Positions 45,470 to 55,938 of a stretch of DNA of 64,000 nt are shown here, one piece after another. Every line of letters starts with the position of its first letter. Positions within the stretch are counted from its first letter, which is position 1. Under the pieces are notes generated by a model. The model made no database searches. It saw only the letters and a program-made list of their open reading frames with translations, and was not told the DNA's origin. A program made the translations under genes and the position numbers. The stretch spans positions 10,527,997-10,591,996 of the forward strand of contig NC_012871.2 in NCBI RefSeq assembly GCF_000003195.3, given 5' to 3'. The stretch comes from Sorghum bicolor (Eukaryota; Streptophyta; Magnoliopsida; Poales; Poaceae).

Positions 45470-48308
45470 TCACAAAAATTTTAGGAACCCAAATGGAAGT
45501 GTTAAGATACACATTTCTGCCCTTGCCAACATATTTGGCAATCACTTCTCCTTTGCTGTTATTTTTCAACACAAAGGAAGTATTCACAATTGGGCTTTGT
45601 ATCTTTGCCTTTGGTTGATAGAAACTTTTCTTTGGAGTCCCCCTGTTCTGCTTTCTGGGTTGCTGGGACTCCCCCTGAGGCTGGCATACCTTCTTTTGTG
45701 CTTTCACAGGCTCAAGTTTGAGGTTGGTAGCCTTCCCTTGTCTGGGGAGGGCGGCACTGCCGCCCTTCAGGGCCTCACTGCCGCCCTTGGCTGGCCAGTG
45801 GGCTCGGGACTGCTTTTGTACCCCCTTCTGTGCAGGCTGCTCTACACCAACCTTGCCTTTGCTCGTGAATTTAACACACTCAATGCCATTCACCAGGTCT
45901 CTTCCATTGGTCTTTCCTCCTTTTGTGTGGCCAAGTCCATCCTTGACTTTGGGATTTCTTCCATCCTTGTAGTTTGGCCTATTTTGCTGAACTTCTTTAC
46001 CTTGTGGTTTGTTCTCACACTTGGTGTTCAACAGAAGTGTGAGCCTAGTGATCTCCTTTTTCATAGCCTCCATGTTTGCAAGATTTGTGGAATACATGTT
46101 TAAGTCAAGGTTATTGCATTTTCCACAACTTTCACTAATGGAGGGAGTACTAGTCTCATTTGACTTAGAGGACTGTGAGGTACTCTCCCAAAGAAGATTG
46201 TATTGCTGCTCAAGACCTTTATGCTTTTCATCTAAGCCATAATACTTTTGCTTGAGTGCATCTACTTCCTTCTTTATGAGAGTGTGGCTTTCTTTTTCTT
46301 TCTTTATACTTTTCTTTAGTGCAGCCACCTCACTTTCCAATGAGTCAATCTCTTTAATTTGAGCCAGATTTTTCTTAGCTTGCTCCTTGATGTCATCATT
46401 TCTTAAATCAATTTCATTATTGAGATCTAGTACTTCCTTCATTAGCCTAGAGATGTAGACTTTAGTTTTATGATCACACTTTTTAGTCATTTCATTAAAT
46501 TCATCATCACTAGAGTCATCATCACTAGAGGAGTCACTTAGTTCACTACTAGAGATTTCTTTGGGGATTGGAGAAGATTTGGATTTGGTTTGTACCTTCC
46601 CACCCTTTGCCATAAGACAAATGTGGGGGCTGCCATCTTGCTCATCATCGGTCATGTTGTCGAAGAGCCTTGGTGAAGATGTTGACTTGAGGACAGCCAT
46701 GGTAGCCATCTTCTCATCTCCACTTGAGGTCTCTTGAGTTGAGTCCCATTCATGCCCGATGTGTGCTTCTCCAACCCTCTTGTAATCTCTCTTGTTGTCA
46801 TGCCTTTGTTCCTTCTTTTTCTTTGCCTCTGGACATTCTGCAACAAGATGCTCGGTGCTGCCACAGTTAAAGCACAATCTCTTCTTCTTGTTTTGGAACT
46901 TCCTTGGAGTGAACTTGAATCCATGTTGTTTCAGCCCCCGTCTATGCTTGCTTATGAAGAGGGCAATATCATCTATCTTCTCATAATCACCATCATCACC
47001 ATCACTATCACTAGAGGATGAAGATGGATCACATTCTTGAACTTGCTTTGCTTTCTTGGGCTGACTTGTTGATACTTGCTTGCTGCTCTTGGATTTGCTG
47101 CAGCCACCTTGCTTGTTTGATTGCTTTGCCTTGAGTGCTATATCATTGACCTTCATGCCTTCTAACTTGGCTTGCAGCTCGCCAAGCTTTCTTCTCTCAT
47201 TAGCCTCTTCTCTTTGCATGTCAAATGTCAACAATCTTCCAAGCACATCACTTGGGGTGAAATGCTCGAAATTCTTCTTGTCTCTAATGAGAGTGACCAC
47301 GGTCTCATTCCTTGGTGAGTATGCTTCCAACATTACTTTCACAACTCTATGGTCATCAAGGTCACCACCATAGCCTCTAATTTTTCCAACTAGCACCATC
47401 AACCTATCAAACATTTCTTGTGGCCCTTCATCACCAATAATCACAAACCTATTGAGCTTGGCCATCATCAAATCAATTTTGGCCTTCCTCACTTTGTCAA
47501 CACCTTCATGAGCTAAAACCAAAGTATCCCAAATCTGCTTGGCCACATTCACATTCATCACCCGATTGTACTCATTTCCATTGAGAGCACTAAGGAGAAT
47601 GCTTGTGGCTTGATTATTGAAGTGGACAGCAATTATTTCTTCATTTGTTGGATTCTCTGGATCTGCAGGTTCCTGAAATCCATCACAAACAACATCCCAA
47701 AGACCGGGGTGAAGAGCTCCAAGATAGCGACTCATCAAATGCTTCCACTTAGCAAAGTCGGTCCCATCGAAATGAGGCAACTTGCCAGCGGGCACGTTGA
47801 CAAGACACTTCTTGTCTCGGTTAGACAAATAAGAATAGTTAAAGGATACAGCGGAGTATTTCTTTTTGTTGCTGTTGTCCTCCTTCGTTGATTTGCCCTT
47901 CTTGTCCTTCTTGGAGCGGTTATATGATTCATCATCATCACCATCATCCGTACTAGATGATAGCTCACTTGATGATGCATCATACACCTCCTTTTCTTTC
48001 TTCTTCTCTTCTTCTTTCTTTGCTGCCCTTCTTTTGGCTCGCTCTTCTCGTTTGGCTTTTCTTTCTTCTTTTCTCTTTTTCTTGGCAGCTAGCTTTTCAT
48101 CTTCTTTTCTTTTTGCTTGAGCTTCTCTTCTTGCTTGCCTTCTTTGCCTTCTCTCGGGGTCGGTAGTCATACCACCATCAGGCTTGAGGGTGGAGTTGCT
48201 GGCTGTTGAGACTGATAGCTCACTGCTATCACTCTCAACCAGCACATCCTCAGCTTGTGCAGCTGGAATGGACTTATCCTTTGCCCCCGAGCTTCCCGCA
48301 ACTTCCAT
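45420..48308 (-). CDS. Copia gag polyprotein
   Basis: 962 residues from ATG at 48308. The N-terminal 150 residues are Lys/Glu/Arg-rich. A UBN2-type gag core follows (about 180-340; PHFDGTDFAKWKHLMSRYLG, then IWDTLVLAHEGVDKVRKAKI). Next come a Lys-rich segment and a CCHC zinc knuckle (CFNCGSTEHLVAEC, about residue 480). A long coiled coil (about 600-720) precedes a basic C-terminal tail. In the family, gag forms the cytoplasmic virus-like particle and binds element RNA. Two palindrome units lie in the C-terminal part (encoding KGGSEALKGGSAAL). The stop at 45420 overlaps the open pol frame by about 50 bases in the +1 phase. Confidence 0.93.
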   Translation of the reverse strand: MEVAGSSGAKDKSIPAAQAEDVLVESDSSELSVSTASNSTLKPDGGMTTDPERRQRRQARREAQAKRKEDEKLAAKKKRKEERKAKREERAKRRAAKKEEEKKKEKEVYDASSSELSSSTDDGDDDESYNRSKKDKKGKSTKEDNSNKKKYSAVSFNYSYLSNRDKKCLVNVPAGKLPHFDGTDFAKWKHLMSRYLGALHPGLWDVVCDGFQEPADPENPTNEEIIAVHFNNQATSILLSALNGNEYNRVMNVNVAKQIWDTLVLAHEGVDKVRKAKIDLMMAKLNRFVIIGDEGPQEMFDRLMVLVGKIRGYGGDLDDHRVVKVMLEAYSPRNETVVTLIRDKKNFEHFTPSDVLGRLLTFDMQREEANERRKLGELQAKLEGMKVNDIALKAKQSNKQGGCSKSKSSKQVSTSQPKKAKQVQECDPSSSSSDSDGDDGDYEKIDDIALFISKHRRGLKQHGFKFTPRKFQNKKKRLCFNCGSTEHLVAECPEAKKKKEQRHDNKRDYKRVGEAHIGHEWDSTQETSSGDEKMATMAVLKSTSSPRLFDNMTDDEQDGSPHICLMAKGGKVQTKSKSSPIPKEISSSELSDSSSDDDSSDDEFNEMTKKCDHKTKVYISRLMKEVLDLNNEIDLRNDDIKEQAKKNLAQIKEIDSLESEVAALKKSIKKEKESHTLIKKEVDALKQKYYGLDEKHKGLEQQYNLLWESTSQSSKSNETSTPSISESCGKCNNLDLNMYSTNLANMEAMKKEITRLTLLLNTKCENKPQGKEVQQNRPNYKDGRNPKVKDGLGHTKGGKTNGRDLVNGIECVKFTSKGKVGVEQPAQKGVQKQSRAHWPAKGGSEALKGGSAALPRQGKATNLKLEPVKAQKKVCQPQGESQQPRKQNRGTPKKSFYQPKAKIQSPIVNTSFVLKNNSKGEVIAKYVGKGRNVYLNTSIWVPKIFVTNMQGPKKDWGPKPRN
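45748..45787. repeat. Palindrome pair within gag, 21-bp period
   Basis: AGGGCGGCACTGCCGCCCT at 45748-45766, then AGGGCCTCACTGCCGCCCT at 45769-45787. Confidence 0.92.
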
Positions 48309-48340
48309 ACTTCACGCGGTGAAGCGTATACGAAGCAACT

Positions 48341-48356
48341 CAGCTCTGATACCACT
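48341..48356 (-). other. Primer binding site, initiator tRNA-Met
   Basis: The minus strand reads AGTGGTATCAGAGCTG immediately after the 5' LTR, matching the standard plant initiator Met tRNA primer site. Confidence 0.93.
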
Positions 48357-49583
48357 TGTAGGATCTCTGGATGTACAGGAAGTGGCCTAGAGGGGGGGGG
48401 TGAATAGGCCTATTCAAACTTTTTCAGCAAAGTTTATCAGTCACACAGGCAAGGGCGGCAGTGAGGCCCTCCCAGGGCGGCACTGACGGCCTCAACAGAA
48501 AAACAGACAGAAGCTTAATTGAATTGATTCAAAGTTTACCCAGGGAAATTTAGATCGACTAAATTTCCAAGCTTCCTGCAAGATGTTAGAGCACAGGTAC
48601 GTGGCTAGAATGTGCTGGAGCCTCCCCACCAAGTAGATCGGCCTCAAATCCTAACACAAACTCATACACAAGTGAAAGCACACAAGACACACGATTTTTA
48701 CCGTGGTTCAGCTGTTGCCACAACAAGGCTTGGCCTACTCCACGTTGTTGAGGTGCCCACACTAGGACCGGCTTAGCCACACAGGCTTACCTTCTCCTCG
48801 TTCTCAAAGCAAGGATTTTACCCCTTGCAAAGAGTAAAGAATGTATTAGCTGCAAGGGTAACCTTACAAACCTTCCCTTGGCTGCCACACAAGTTGGCAA
48901 GCTCTAGGGCGACGCCTAGCCGGCTAGGAGCAAGCTCCAAGAGTAACAAACTCAAGGCTGCCGGCCAAACGTGAACCAAAAGCTCCTTTTGACGCTGGGA
49001 ATCAATGGATCTGCTCTCCAATCGAAGTTTGCTGCCTTTTCCCTCAAGTTTTGATGGCTAGAATCAAGGATTGGCTTGGGGGCTTGAGGAGCAACAATGG
49101 AGGGAGAGAGAGGTGAGCTCTGGTCTGTTTGCAACGGTTGGGAGCGAGGAAGAAGAGCAGGTTACCGTTTGAGACGGTCTGGAAGGGTATTTATACCCAG
49201 CTCTCTAACTGTCACAGGGTAGGGCGGCAGTGCCGCCCTTGCCTGAACCAGCCTGAAAACACCAAAGTGTAGAGAGAAAGATATGCTGGCTAGGCTTGGG
49301 TCTGAGGATGTTGATGAGCTTTTGAGCCTTTGGTTCACAATTTGATCCACAACCTTGGAGTCCCTCTTTATAGTACGACTTTTCCTATACTCAAATTCAA
49401 ACCGAAAATGAATTAAACCTCCTTTGGAGCTACGAAAGCCATCCTTTAGAAATGGGGGATCCTCCATGGTATTCAACAACCTCTTTGTTATATTCCCTGC
49501 TTGTCATCTCAGCAAAACTCATTAGTTCCCTAATTCGGTGGTCATCAACGCCAAAACCCACAATAGGCTTGATTGCACTTACA
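48357..49583 (-). repeat. 5' LTR of the copia element
   Basis: 1,227 bp with palindrome units at 48452, 48474 (period 22) and a single unit at 49221-49239. Very close to the left LTR. Confidence 0.95.
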
Positions 49584-49588
49584 CTTAT

Positions 49589-52306
49589 CGGGGTAGAGCA
49601 TAAGTTTAGGCTTACTTTGGTAGGCTTATCTCTAGAAAGTGTTCAAAGAGGTATGGAAATGACCTTGATGTCGTCTAGAGCGAGGGTGGATAGGTGATTC
49701 TAAGATTTAACAACAAACAAAAAACTTCGTAGTGCAATGGAAAAGTGTGGAAGTTCCACATAATTTTGTGAAACTTACAATTTCAGAAAACTTCCGCACA
49801 ACACAAAATAACATGAAGTTTTCTATGCCTAGAGTGCTCAAGCTCCAACAAAACCTTTTGATGTGTTTAGAGATGTCTATTAGTATGTCCACGAAGTACT
49901 TGCACTCACAAACATATACCTCAAGGAGATCGAGTAGAATGAAAATATAGCAATACAAAACACAAGAGAGACAAGATATTTGTTTCACCGAAGTTTGGGT
50001 TTACAACTTCATTAAGGTGGCGGTGAGCAACTAACAAAGCTCATGGTCGTGCCAGGCATAAGGTTAATATGTGCCCTTGTGGTTCGGATTTATCATGAGT
50101 GATTGTCAATATAATTCGCATCTTGGGTTGATTTTATGAACTAGCGACGACATGAGATGGGTTGTGGAACATGTCACTTTGTTTGTGGTGCGCAGGTGTG
50201 GAGCTCGAAGGTGGTAGTCAACGGCGAGGTGAAGGTTAAGTAGAGATGTGTTGTGCCGATGAACTAGGAGCAGTGTGAAAGACAAACATAATTAAAATCA
50301 AGTATTCTGTTTTGTTTATTTGGTTCCCTGAATAAAGTCAAGTATTACTGAAGGTTTGGAAACATTACTCAACCACAATGCGATGCCAAATTGCTATTAT
50401 GATTAAATTATGTGTGTCTAAAGTTGAATGCCTCTCAGAGTGAAGTGTCATTATATTTTAGTAAAGCAACATGGAATAAAAGGAAGAGTATATTGTGTGG
50501 TGGATAAGGTAAGAATTGAAATAGGATCCCTATGGTGTCTATGGTGACTCATACAATTCTATTTTGATGGGCTAATATGCTCAAAATAAGCAACAAGGAG
50601 AAATGAAGCATGTACAAACTGTGCACTAGATGCTTTGTTGGATTGAGCTATGGTAATAAGGTTCATCATGGCTCTAGTCAATGCATCTATTGAAATTATA
50701 TCATATTACACATTTCAAAAGTTATTAGTATCATATCTTAACCCCTGCACTTCAAATAACCCCTGCATTTCAGTTTGGAACTCAAGACATCTGAGCCAAA
50801 GGACCTAAAAGGTAGGAATTCATTTCAGCATTTATAATGAATTAGATCTAAATTGATTGCCCCATGTCATGCTACAACGTTGCTGCTCATGTCTTGCCTA
50901 TCATTGCATCTTTGTCCCATTGACTACGTTATCGATCATTTCCACTGTTGTCTTCCACAACAACATTTGCAACTTCATCTATGTCATTGCGCACTTCACG
51001 TGCATGGTATTCATCTGGTTATTCAAGTACTTTGTCGACAACTTAGATCACTTTTCTGACAAACATTGCATCAAGCTGACTAGCCTTTCTGCTAATGCTT
51101 GGCTGCACTACCTCCTCACTTCGTCCAACACAACCTCATCATCAACACCGCTCACTATTCTCCACCATACCTATTTCGTCTACTTCAACAACAGTGGGCT
51201 TCATCGGCACCTTCTACCCCACCGTTCTGCGCACCACAACTATCGTTGAGTGCCTAAGCAGTGGAGAAGCCAGTATGGGAGTGCCTAAGCAACCCCAACC
51301 TGACCCTAAGTGAATGATAAGATACACAATTTATAACATATGTCAATTACTTGTACAACAAAGATGATAAAAACATGATGTGGTATACAATAAGTACCTA
51401 ATTTAAAACAATTAGGTCCATCCTGACCACTTATACCTTAATCGGTGTTAGCACATGAACTTGAATGGGATACACATGCGAGTTAGGCATTTCCAAGGAA
51501 CAATGAAAGCACTATAAAAATACAATAAATTAGCATACAAAAAGGTAAATGGAGCACCCTAGTTTTGAGCTCAACGTTTTCTATAAAGAGAAAATAACAA
51601 AAACACACTAAAAGGATTACTATCTCCCACAGCTCCTTATTCTTAGTTGCATGCCATTGGTATTGGTGTACCTCCGGTCCATATTATTGTTTCTTGTCAT
51701 AGAGAAGATAGGATTAATTATACTGCTTTCTGGCTTTGGTTACAAAATAGGTGCATGAGCAACACCATGAAATGATGACTGTGTCTTGGTCTTCTCCACT
51801 TTATAAATCTACATTTGTATAAGGGGGGGGGGGGGTTTCATCAATTAAAATTTCAGGACTAAAATAGAGGCATAGATTCTTACTATGCTCCACCACTGCA
51901 GCCTACTACTCTACAACTTTTTTTTGGAAGAACAGGAGGGGCAAGAAGCCCCTACCGAAAATACATAAAATACAGAAAAAGTGTAATACAAATATGCAGC
52001 AGGCAAGGGACTAAGAAAGGGAACTCTACAAACTGCTTGTGCCCAGGGAGAGGTCTGGCAAGGGCTGCTGTTTTTTAATGGAGACAACCGGAGAAGAAAA
52101 GTCCCAACCTGATATTATATATATTATGTACAGATGCCAAAACTAGTTGAGGAGTAGAAGGCCTTGGCCCAAAGATTTGTGACATGGGATTACAGGGTAG
52201 AAACCACTGGGACGAGAATTAAATTCTAAATCGATTACACACAAATCCCTCACAATCATTTTCTAAAGACACCTCGTTTTTGTGTTTCCATATGTTTACT
52301 TCCAAA
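49589..52306. other. Intergenic, relics only
   Basis: The target sequence of the copia insertion continues here. Short frames at 50853-51313 have no recognised domain. A poly-G tract of about 13 lies near 51824-51836. AGGAGGGGCAAGAAGCCCC near 51931 resembles the retroposon tail at 52842. Confidence 0.35.
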
Positions 52307-52480
52307 AATATTATCCAATCATAGACTAACTAGACTTAAAAAATTTATCTCGCGAATTACAGGTAAACTGTATAATTAGTTATTTATTTTATCTATATTT
52401 AGTGCTCCATGCAAGTGCCGCAAGATTCAATGTGGGAAATGTAAAAAATTTTGTAAAATATTTTGGGAACTAAACAAGGC
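52307..52480. mobile_element. Tourist-like MITE, left end lost
   Basis: The core ATTATCCAATCATAGACTAA and the right end GGAACTAAACAAGGC are retained. Confidence 0.75.
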
Positions 52481-52499
52481 AGTTTGTGCTGGAATTGTG

Positions 52500-52800
52500 T
52501 CAGATAGGTAGGGCTACAAGAGGGTTGACCACGGCAATTTGTGTAGTGTCGCCTCCAACGTTTTTCTATAAGCCTTGGAGCAGGCAACAACGTGGTCCGC
52601 TGATTCATCTCCAGAGAGGCAAAGGGGGCATGAAGCATCATCTATTATTTACCAACAGGCAGCAGCCATCAAAATAATTTAACCTGTGGAGGAACACGGT
52701 TGCAGCAGATGAAGCCATGAAGGAGTGTAAAACTTCTGCAGTCCCTTCTTGAAGAGTTGAAGCTTTGTATATTTGGCTGGACAGTTGTCTGTGAGATTCA
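52500..52800 (-). pseudogene. LINE ORF2 C-terminal (zf-RVT-like) fragment
   Basis: The minus strand reads CPLCLSGDESADHVVACSRA in one frame, the Cys/His block of the domain that follows plant LINE reverse transcriptases. A Trp/Leu-rich stretch lies upstream in another frame. RT proper is absent. Confidence 0.5.
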
Positions 52801-52841
52801 TCTTCATTCCAAGTGACAGGATATCAAGGTCAGTTGATGTT

Positions 52842-52916
52842 TTTTTTTGAACGAAACTGGAGGGGTTTACACCCCTACAGCACTTTATTAGAAATGGAAA
52901 TAACAAAAAAAGAGTC
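52842..52916 (-). mobile_element. Short retroposed tail with 14-bp target duplication
   Basis: GGTCAGTTGATGTT occurs at 52828-52841 and 52917-52930. The 75-bp insert starts with a T run on the plus strand (a poly-A tail on the minus) and contains AAACTGGAGGGGTTTACACCCC. A long variable duplication plus a poly-A end indicates LINE-mediated insertion of a 5'-truncated LINE or SINE. Confidence 0.75.
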
Positions 52917-52930
52917 GGTCAGTTGATGTT

Positions 52931-53680
52931 AGCTGAGTGATATCAAGGTCAGTTGTAAAGAGTCCCAATTCTTCGGTCTCTACCCTGGTTATAGCCGTGG
53001 CTGTAAGCAGTTTCTGATTTCTTTCCTACTGCATAGGTCAGTTCGAACTCGTAACGAGCTAAGCCGAACCAGCTTTCTAGCTCGTTAAGATAACGAGCTG
53101 AGCCAAACTATTTCATTATCCTAACGAGCCAAACCAGCTCGGCTCGTTATCCAGCCCTATAGCCGACCTAAGTGTCATTCCATAAGGACGTGGAGGCACC
53201 ATCTCCAATGGAACTCCGCCTTGCAAGGGCTGCTGTGTTGGTCATAGTCATAGTCAGCCGGTGCCCAGCCTTGCCTAGCAGCTGGAACACTGCCGGTGAT
53301 CGATTAGGTGTGTGGGCCATAGTGCTAGATCGATTTGGGCCAAACAATTTAAAAAGGCATATTCAGGATTTTTTTGGTGAGGCCCAAATCTGCGCCGTGT
53401 GCTATCCCTCTACGCATAAAATGTTGATAGAGTACTCATGTTGATATATTATCGGACGTTAAATCCTACAACATATAGGACCAAATAAAGGACGATATAT
53501 ATTTGGATTCGAGGATACCTTAAAATTGCTCATAAAAGAGTAAATTTAATTAATAGCCACTCTAAAACATGCTAGTGAATAGAATTAAGATTAAATGAAG
53601 ACCAAATAAAGGACATGTTCAAAATTTAAGAATTTCTAATAGATTGGCAAAAATACACCTAAATGTGGCAATGGGACCTA
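52931..53680. other. Intergenic with a GCTCGTTA-rich relic
   Basis: At 53040-53160, GAGCTGAGCC / GGCTCGTTA / AACGAGC motifs recur in both orientations and look like a decayed inverted-repeat element. No gene seen. Confidence 0.4.
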
Positions 53681-53910
53681 GGCTTTGTTTAGTTCCTAAA
53701 TTTTTTCAAGATTTTCCATCACATCGAATCTTACGGCATCTACATGAAGCATTAAATATAGATAAAAAATAACAAATTACACAGTTTGTCTGTAATTTGT
53801 GAGACGAATCTTTTGAGCCTAGTTAGTTTATGATTAGATAATAATTGTTAAATACAAACGATAGTACTATAGTAGCCAAAGCCAAAAATTTTCGCGAACT
53901 AAACAAGGCC
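53681..53910. mobile_element. Tourist-like MITE
   Basis: GGCTTTGTTTAGTTCC to CGAACTAAACAAGGCC, flanked by CTA on both sides. Confidence 0.85.
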
Positions 53911-53919
53911 CTACTCTTA

Positions 53920-54203
53920 GAGGGTGTTTGGTTGGAGGTGCTAAAGTATTTATAACTGTAGCAATTAATGTGCAATCATGACCTGTTCGCTTGTCTGAAA
54001 AGCCATGACTGAAAGTTCTGTTCAATGATTTATTGTAAAAGAAAAATAGTGTTGGCTCATAAAAAAAGTACCGCTTATAAGACAAGCTTAAAATAATTGT
54101 CTCGTAAATTATTCTCTAGCTATGTTTATATTTAGTACTCCATGCATATATCCAAATATTCGATGAGATATGTGTTAAAAAATAGCCCGAACTAAACATG
54201 CCC
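53920..54203. mobile_element. Harbinger-like MITE with a nested MITE
   Basis: The outer ends GAGGGTGTTTGGTTGG and CGAACTAAACATGCCC are bordered by TTA on each side. Within it, 53982-54087 runs from CCTGTTCGCTTGTCTG to CTTATAAGACAAGC, a separate MITE family of grasses. Confidence 0.7.
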
Positions 54204-54206
54204 TTA

Positions 54207-54448
54207 GGCCTTGTTTAGTTCACCCCAAAACCCAAAAATTTTCAAGATTCTCCATCACATCGAATCTTGCAACAAATGCATGAAGCATTAAATATAGACA
54301 AAAACAAAAACTAATTACATAGTTTCTCTGTAAATCGCGAGACGAATCTTTTGACCCTGGTTAGTCTATGATTGGACAATATTTGCTATAAACAAACGAA
54401 GATGCTATAGTAGCGAAATCCAAAAAATTTTCACATCTAAACAAGGCC
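54207..54448. mobile_element. Tourist-like MITE, intact
   Basis: GGCCTTGTTTAGTTCACC to CTAAACAAGGCC with TTA on both sides. The left TTA is shared with the neighbouring element. Confidence 0.9.
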
Positions 54449-54596
54449 TTAGAGCATCTCTAGAAGATTAGCCAAATCATTTTCTAAAGGTATATTTTGT
54501 TATTGTTGAAGAAAAAAGGTCTCCAAACAGACTCTGTAAATGACTATACAAATTTAGAAACTCTCCATCCCATATTATTCGCTCTCTACTTTTGGA

Positions 54597-55009
54597 CACA
54601 GTTATTTGAACCGGACCGGACCGGTAAAAGACCGAACCAGACCCTCGACCGGTCCGGTCCACCTTAAAAGACCGGTAAGCAATTGAACCGGAATTAAACC
54701 GGTGAACCGGCAGTTTTTCCTCGAAAACCGGTATAAAACCAGAGTTTGGACCGTGGAAAACCGGCCGGCCTGAAGAGAAATGATGGAAATTTGTGTAAAA
54801 AGGGGGCGGTGAGGGATTCGAACTCTGCTCTACGGGGTTAGGAAGCAAGTTCTCCACCACTGAGCTATGAACTCGGTTGTGTTTTTGTATCATTCTTCAC
54901 TCTATTTGAACCGGGTTGAACCGACGGTTCAACCAGTTGGACCAATCAAACCGTGAACCGAAGCCTTTAGCGGTTCGATGTCCGGTCCGGTCCGGTCCTA
55001 ATAACTATG
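54597..55009. mobile_element. hAT-type MITE with ACCGGACCGG ends and tRNA-like core
   Basis: CTTTTGGA is duplicated on both sides (54589-54596 and 55010-55017). Termini read CACAGTTATTTGAACCGG and, inverted, CATAGTTATTAGGACCGG, followed by repeated ACCGG in both arms. The 413-bp element has no ORF of note and carries a tRNA-like block on its minus strand. Confidence 0.85.
54809..54876 (-). other. tRNA-like block with A-box and B-box
   Basis: The minus strand holds TAGCTCAGTGGTGGAG (A-box type) and AGTTCGAATCCC (B-box type) about 44 bp apart, the spacing of a Pol III internal promoter. A complete cloverleaf was not drawn, so a captured tRNA or SINE head is likelier than a functional tRNA. Confidence 0.6.
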
Positions 55010-55366
55010 CTTTTGGATAGCCTATCTCACTAGCAATCCTTTATAGAGTCTGTTGGAGTACTCTAATATTTTTTTATGAAATCTATTTTAGAGAGTAGTT
55101 AAATTAGTAAATTTGGCTAGTCTTTTTGGCTAATGTTAGAGATGCTCTTAGTCTCTCACATGTGAGGTGCAGTTGCTAAAATGGATGATACAGAAGTAGT
55201 TATTTAAAAAGAAATATATTAAACAATGATGTACAAACATTGTCATAAAATTGTGACGACGCTGGAGTAGGTTATGATAATTCTGGGTTAGCATTTACGA
55301 CGACTGCCACATTTTTGTCAATATATAAGCTATATATACCATCTCATGCAAAACATCAGTAATTTA

Positions 55367-55840
55367 GGCCTTGTTTATTTCTATCCCAAAACCTAAAATT
55401 TTTCAAGATTCCTCATTATATCGAATTTGTAGACGTATGCATGGAGTATTAAATATAGACGAAAATAAAAACTAATTGCATAGTTTGGTCGAAATTTACG
55501 AGACAAATCTTTTGAGCCTAGTTAGTCTATGTTTGGACAATAATTACCACGAACAAATGAAAGTACTATAGTATCGCGAAATTTTTTCCTTGAAGAACTA
55601 AATAGGGCCTTAGGCTTTCCTTCTGAAAACCCAAAATTTTTTAAGATTCCTATCACATCGAATCTTTGGACACATGCATAAAGCACTAAATATAGATAAA
55701 AATAAAAACTAATTACACAGTTTATCTGTAATTTGTGAGATAAATTTTTAAATCTAATTAGTCTATAATTGGACAATATTTATCACATACAAACGAAAGT
55801 GCAGTCCGTTTTTTAAAAATTTTTGGAACTAAACAAGGTT
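55367..55840. mobile_element. Two adjacent Tourist-like MITEs
   Basis: The first is GGCCTTGTTTATTTC to AACTAAATAGGGCC (55367-55609). The second is GGCTTTCCTTCTGAAA to GGAACTAAACAAGG (55613-55840). They lie directly upstream of the peroxiredoxin-like gene and may overlap its promoter. Confidence 0.8.
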
Positions 55841-55938
55841 CTAGGGGCGGCGGCATAGGATGAAGACAATTTCCTTCCCAGGCGAACCCACAGCCACACA
55901 CAGAGGGGGTGTAGCCGAGTAGCAGAGCAGCGAGCGCC

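Larger units (their letters stand above)
37440..49583 (-). mobile_element. Full-length Ty1/copia (SIRE-like) retrotransposon with third ORF
   Basis: Two near-identical LTRs (37440-38689 and 48357-49583) flanked by CTTAT (37435-37439 and 49584-49588) define a 12,144-bp insertion read on the minus strand. Order is 5' LTR, Met-tRNA primer site, gag, protease-integrase-RT-RNase H, an env-position ORF, polypurine tract, 3' LTR. This order, the large gag with coiled coil, and the extra ORF fit the SIRE/Maximus lineage. LTRs differ by roughly eight substitutions by eye, implying a recent insertion. Two in-frame stops in pol suggest this copy is not autonomous. A palindromic 19-bp unit recurs throughout. 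Confidence 0.95.
54452..55149. mobile_element. AGAGCATCTCTA-type MITE split by an insertion
   Basis: The left AGAGCATCTCTAGAA and right TTAGAGATGCTCTT are inverted. Inner matches (ACAGACTCTGTAAA / TTTATAGAGTCTGTTGG) confirm the arms. It is interrupted by the element at 54597-55009. Confidence 0.75.

Noticed and set aside
50853..51313. Frames rich in His, Cys and Leu
   Set aside because: No recognisable motif and overlapping phases of similar length.
54809..54876. Functional tRNA gene call
   Set aside because: A- and B-boxes are present but no convincing acceptor and anticodon stems were found, and it lies within a MITE.
54477..54893. 138-codon minus frame
   Set aside because: Crosses the MITE boundary and the tRNA-like block; a chance frame.
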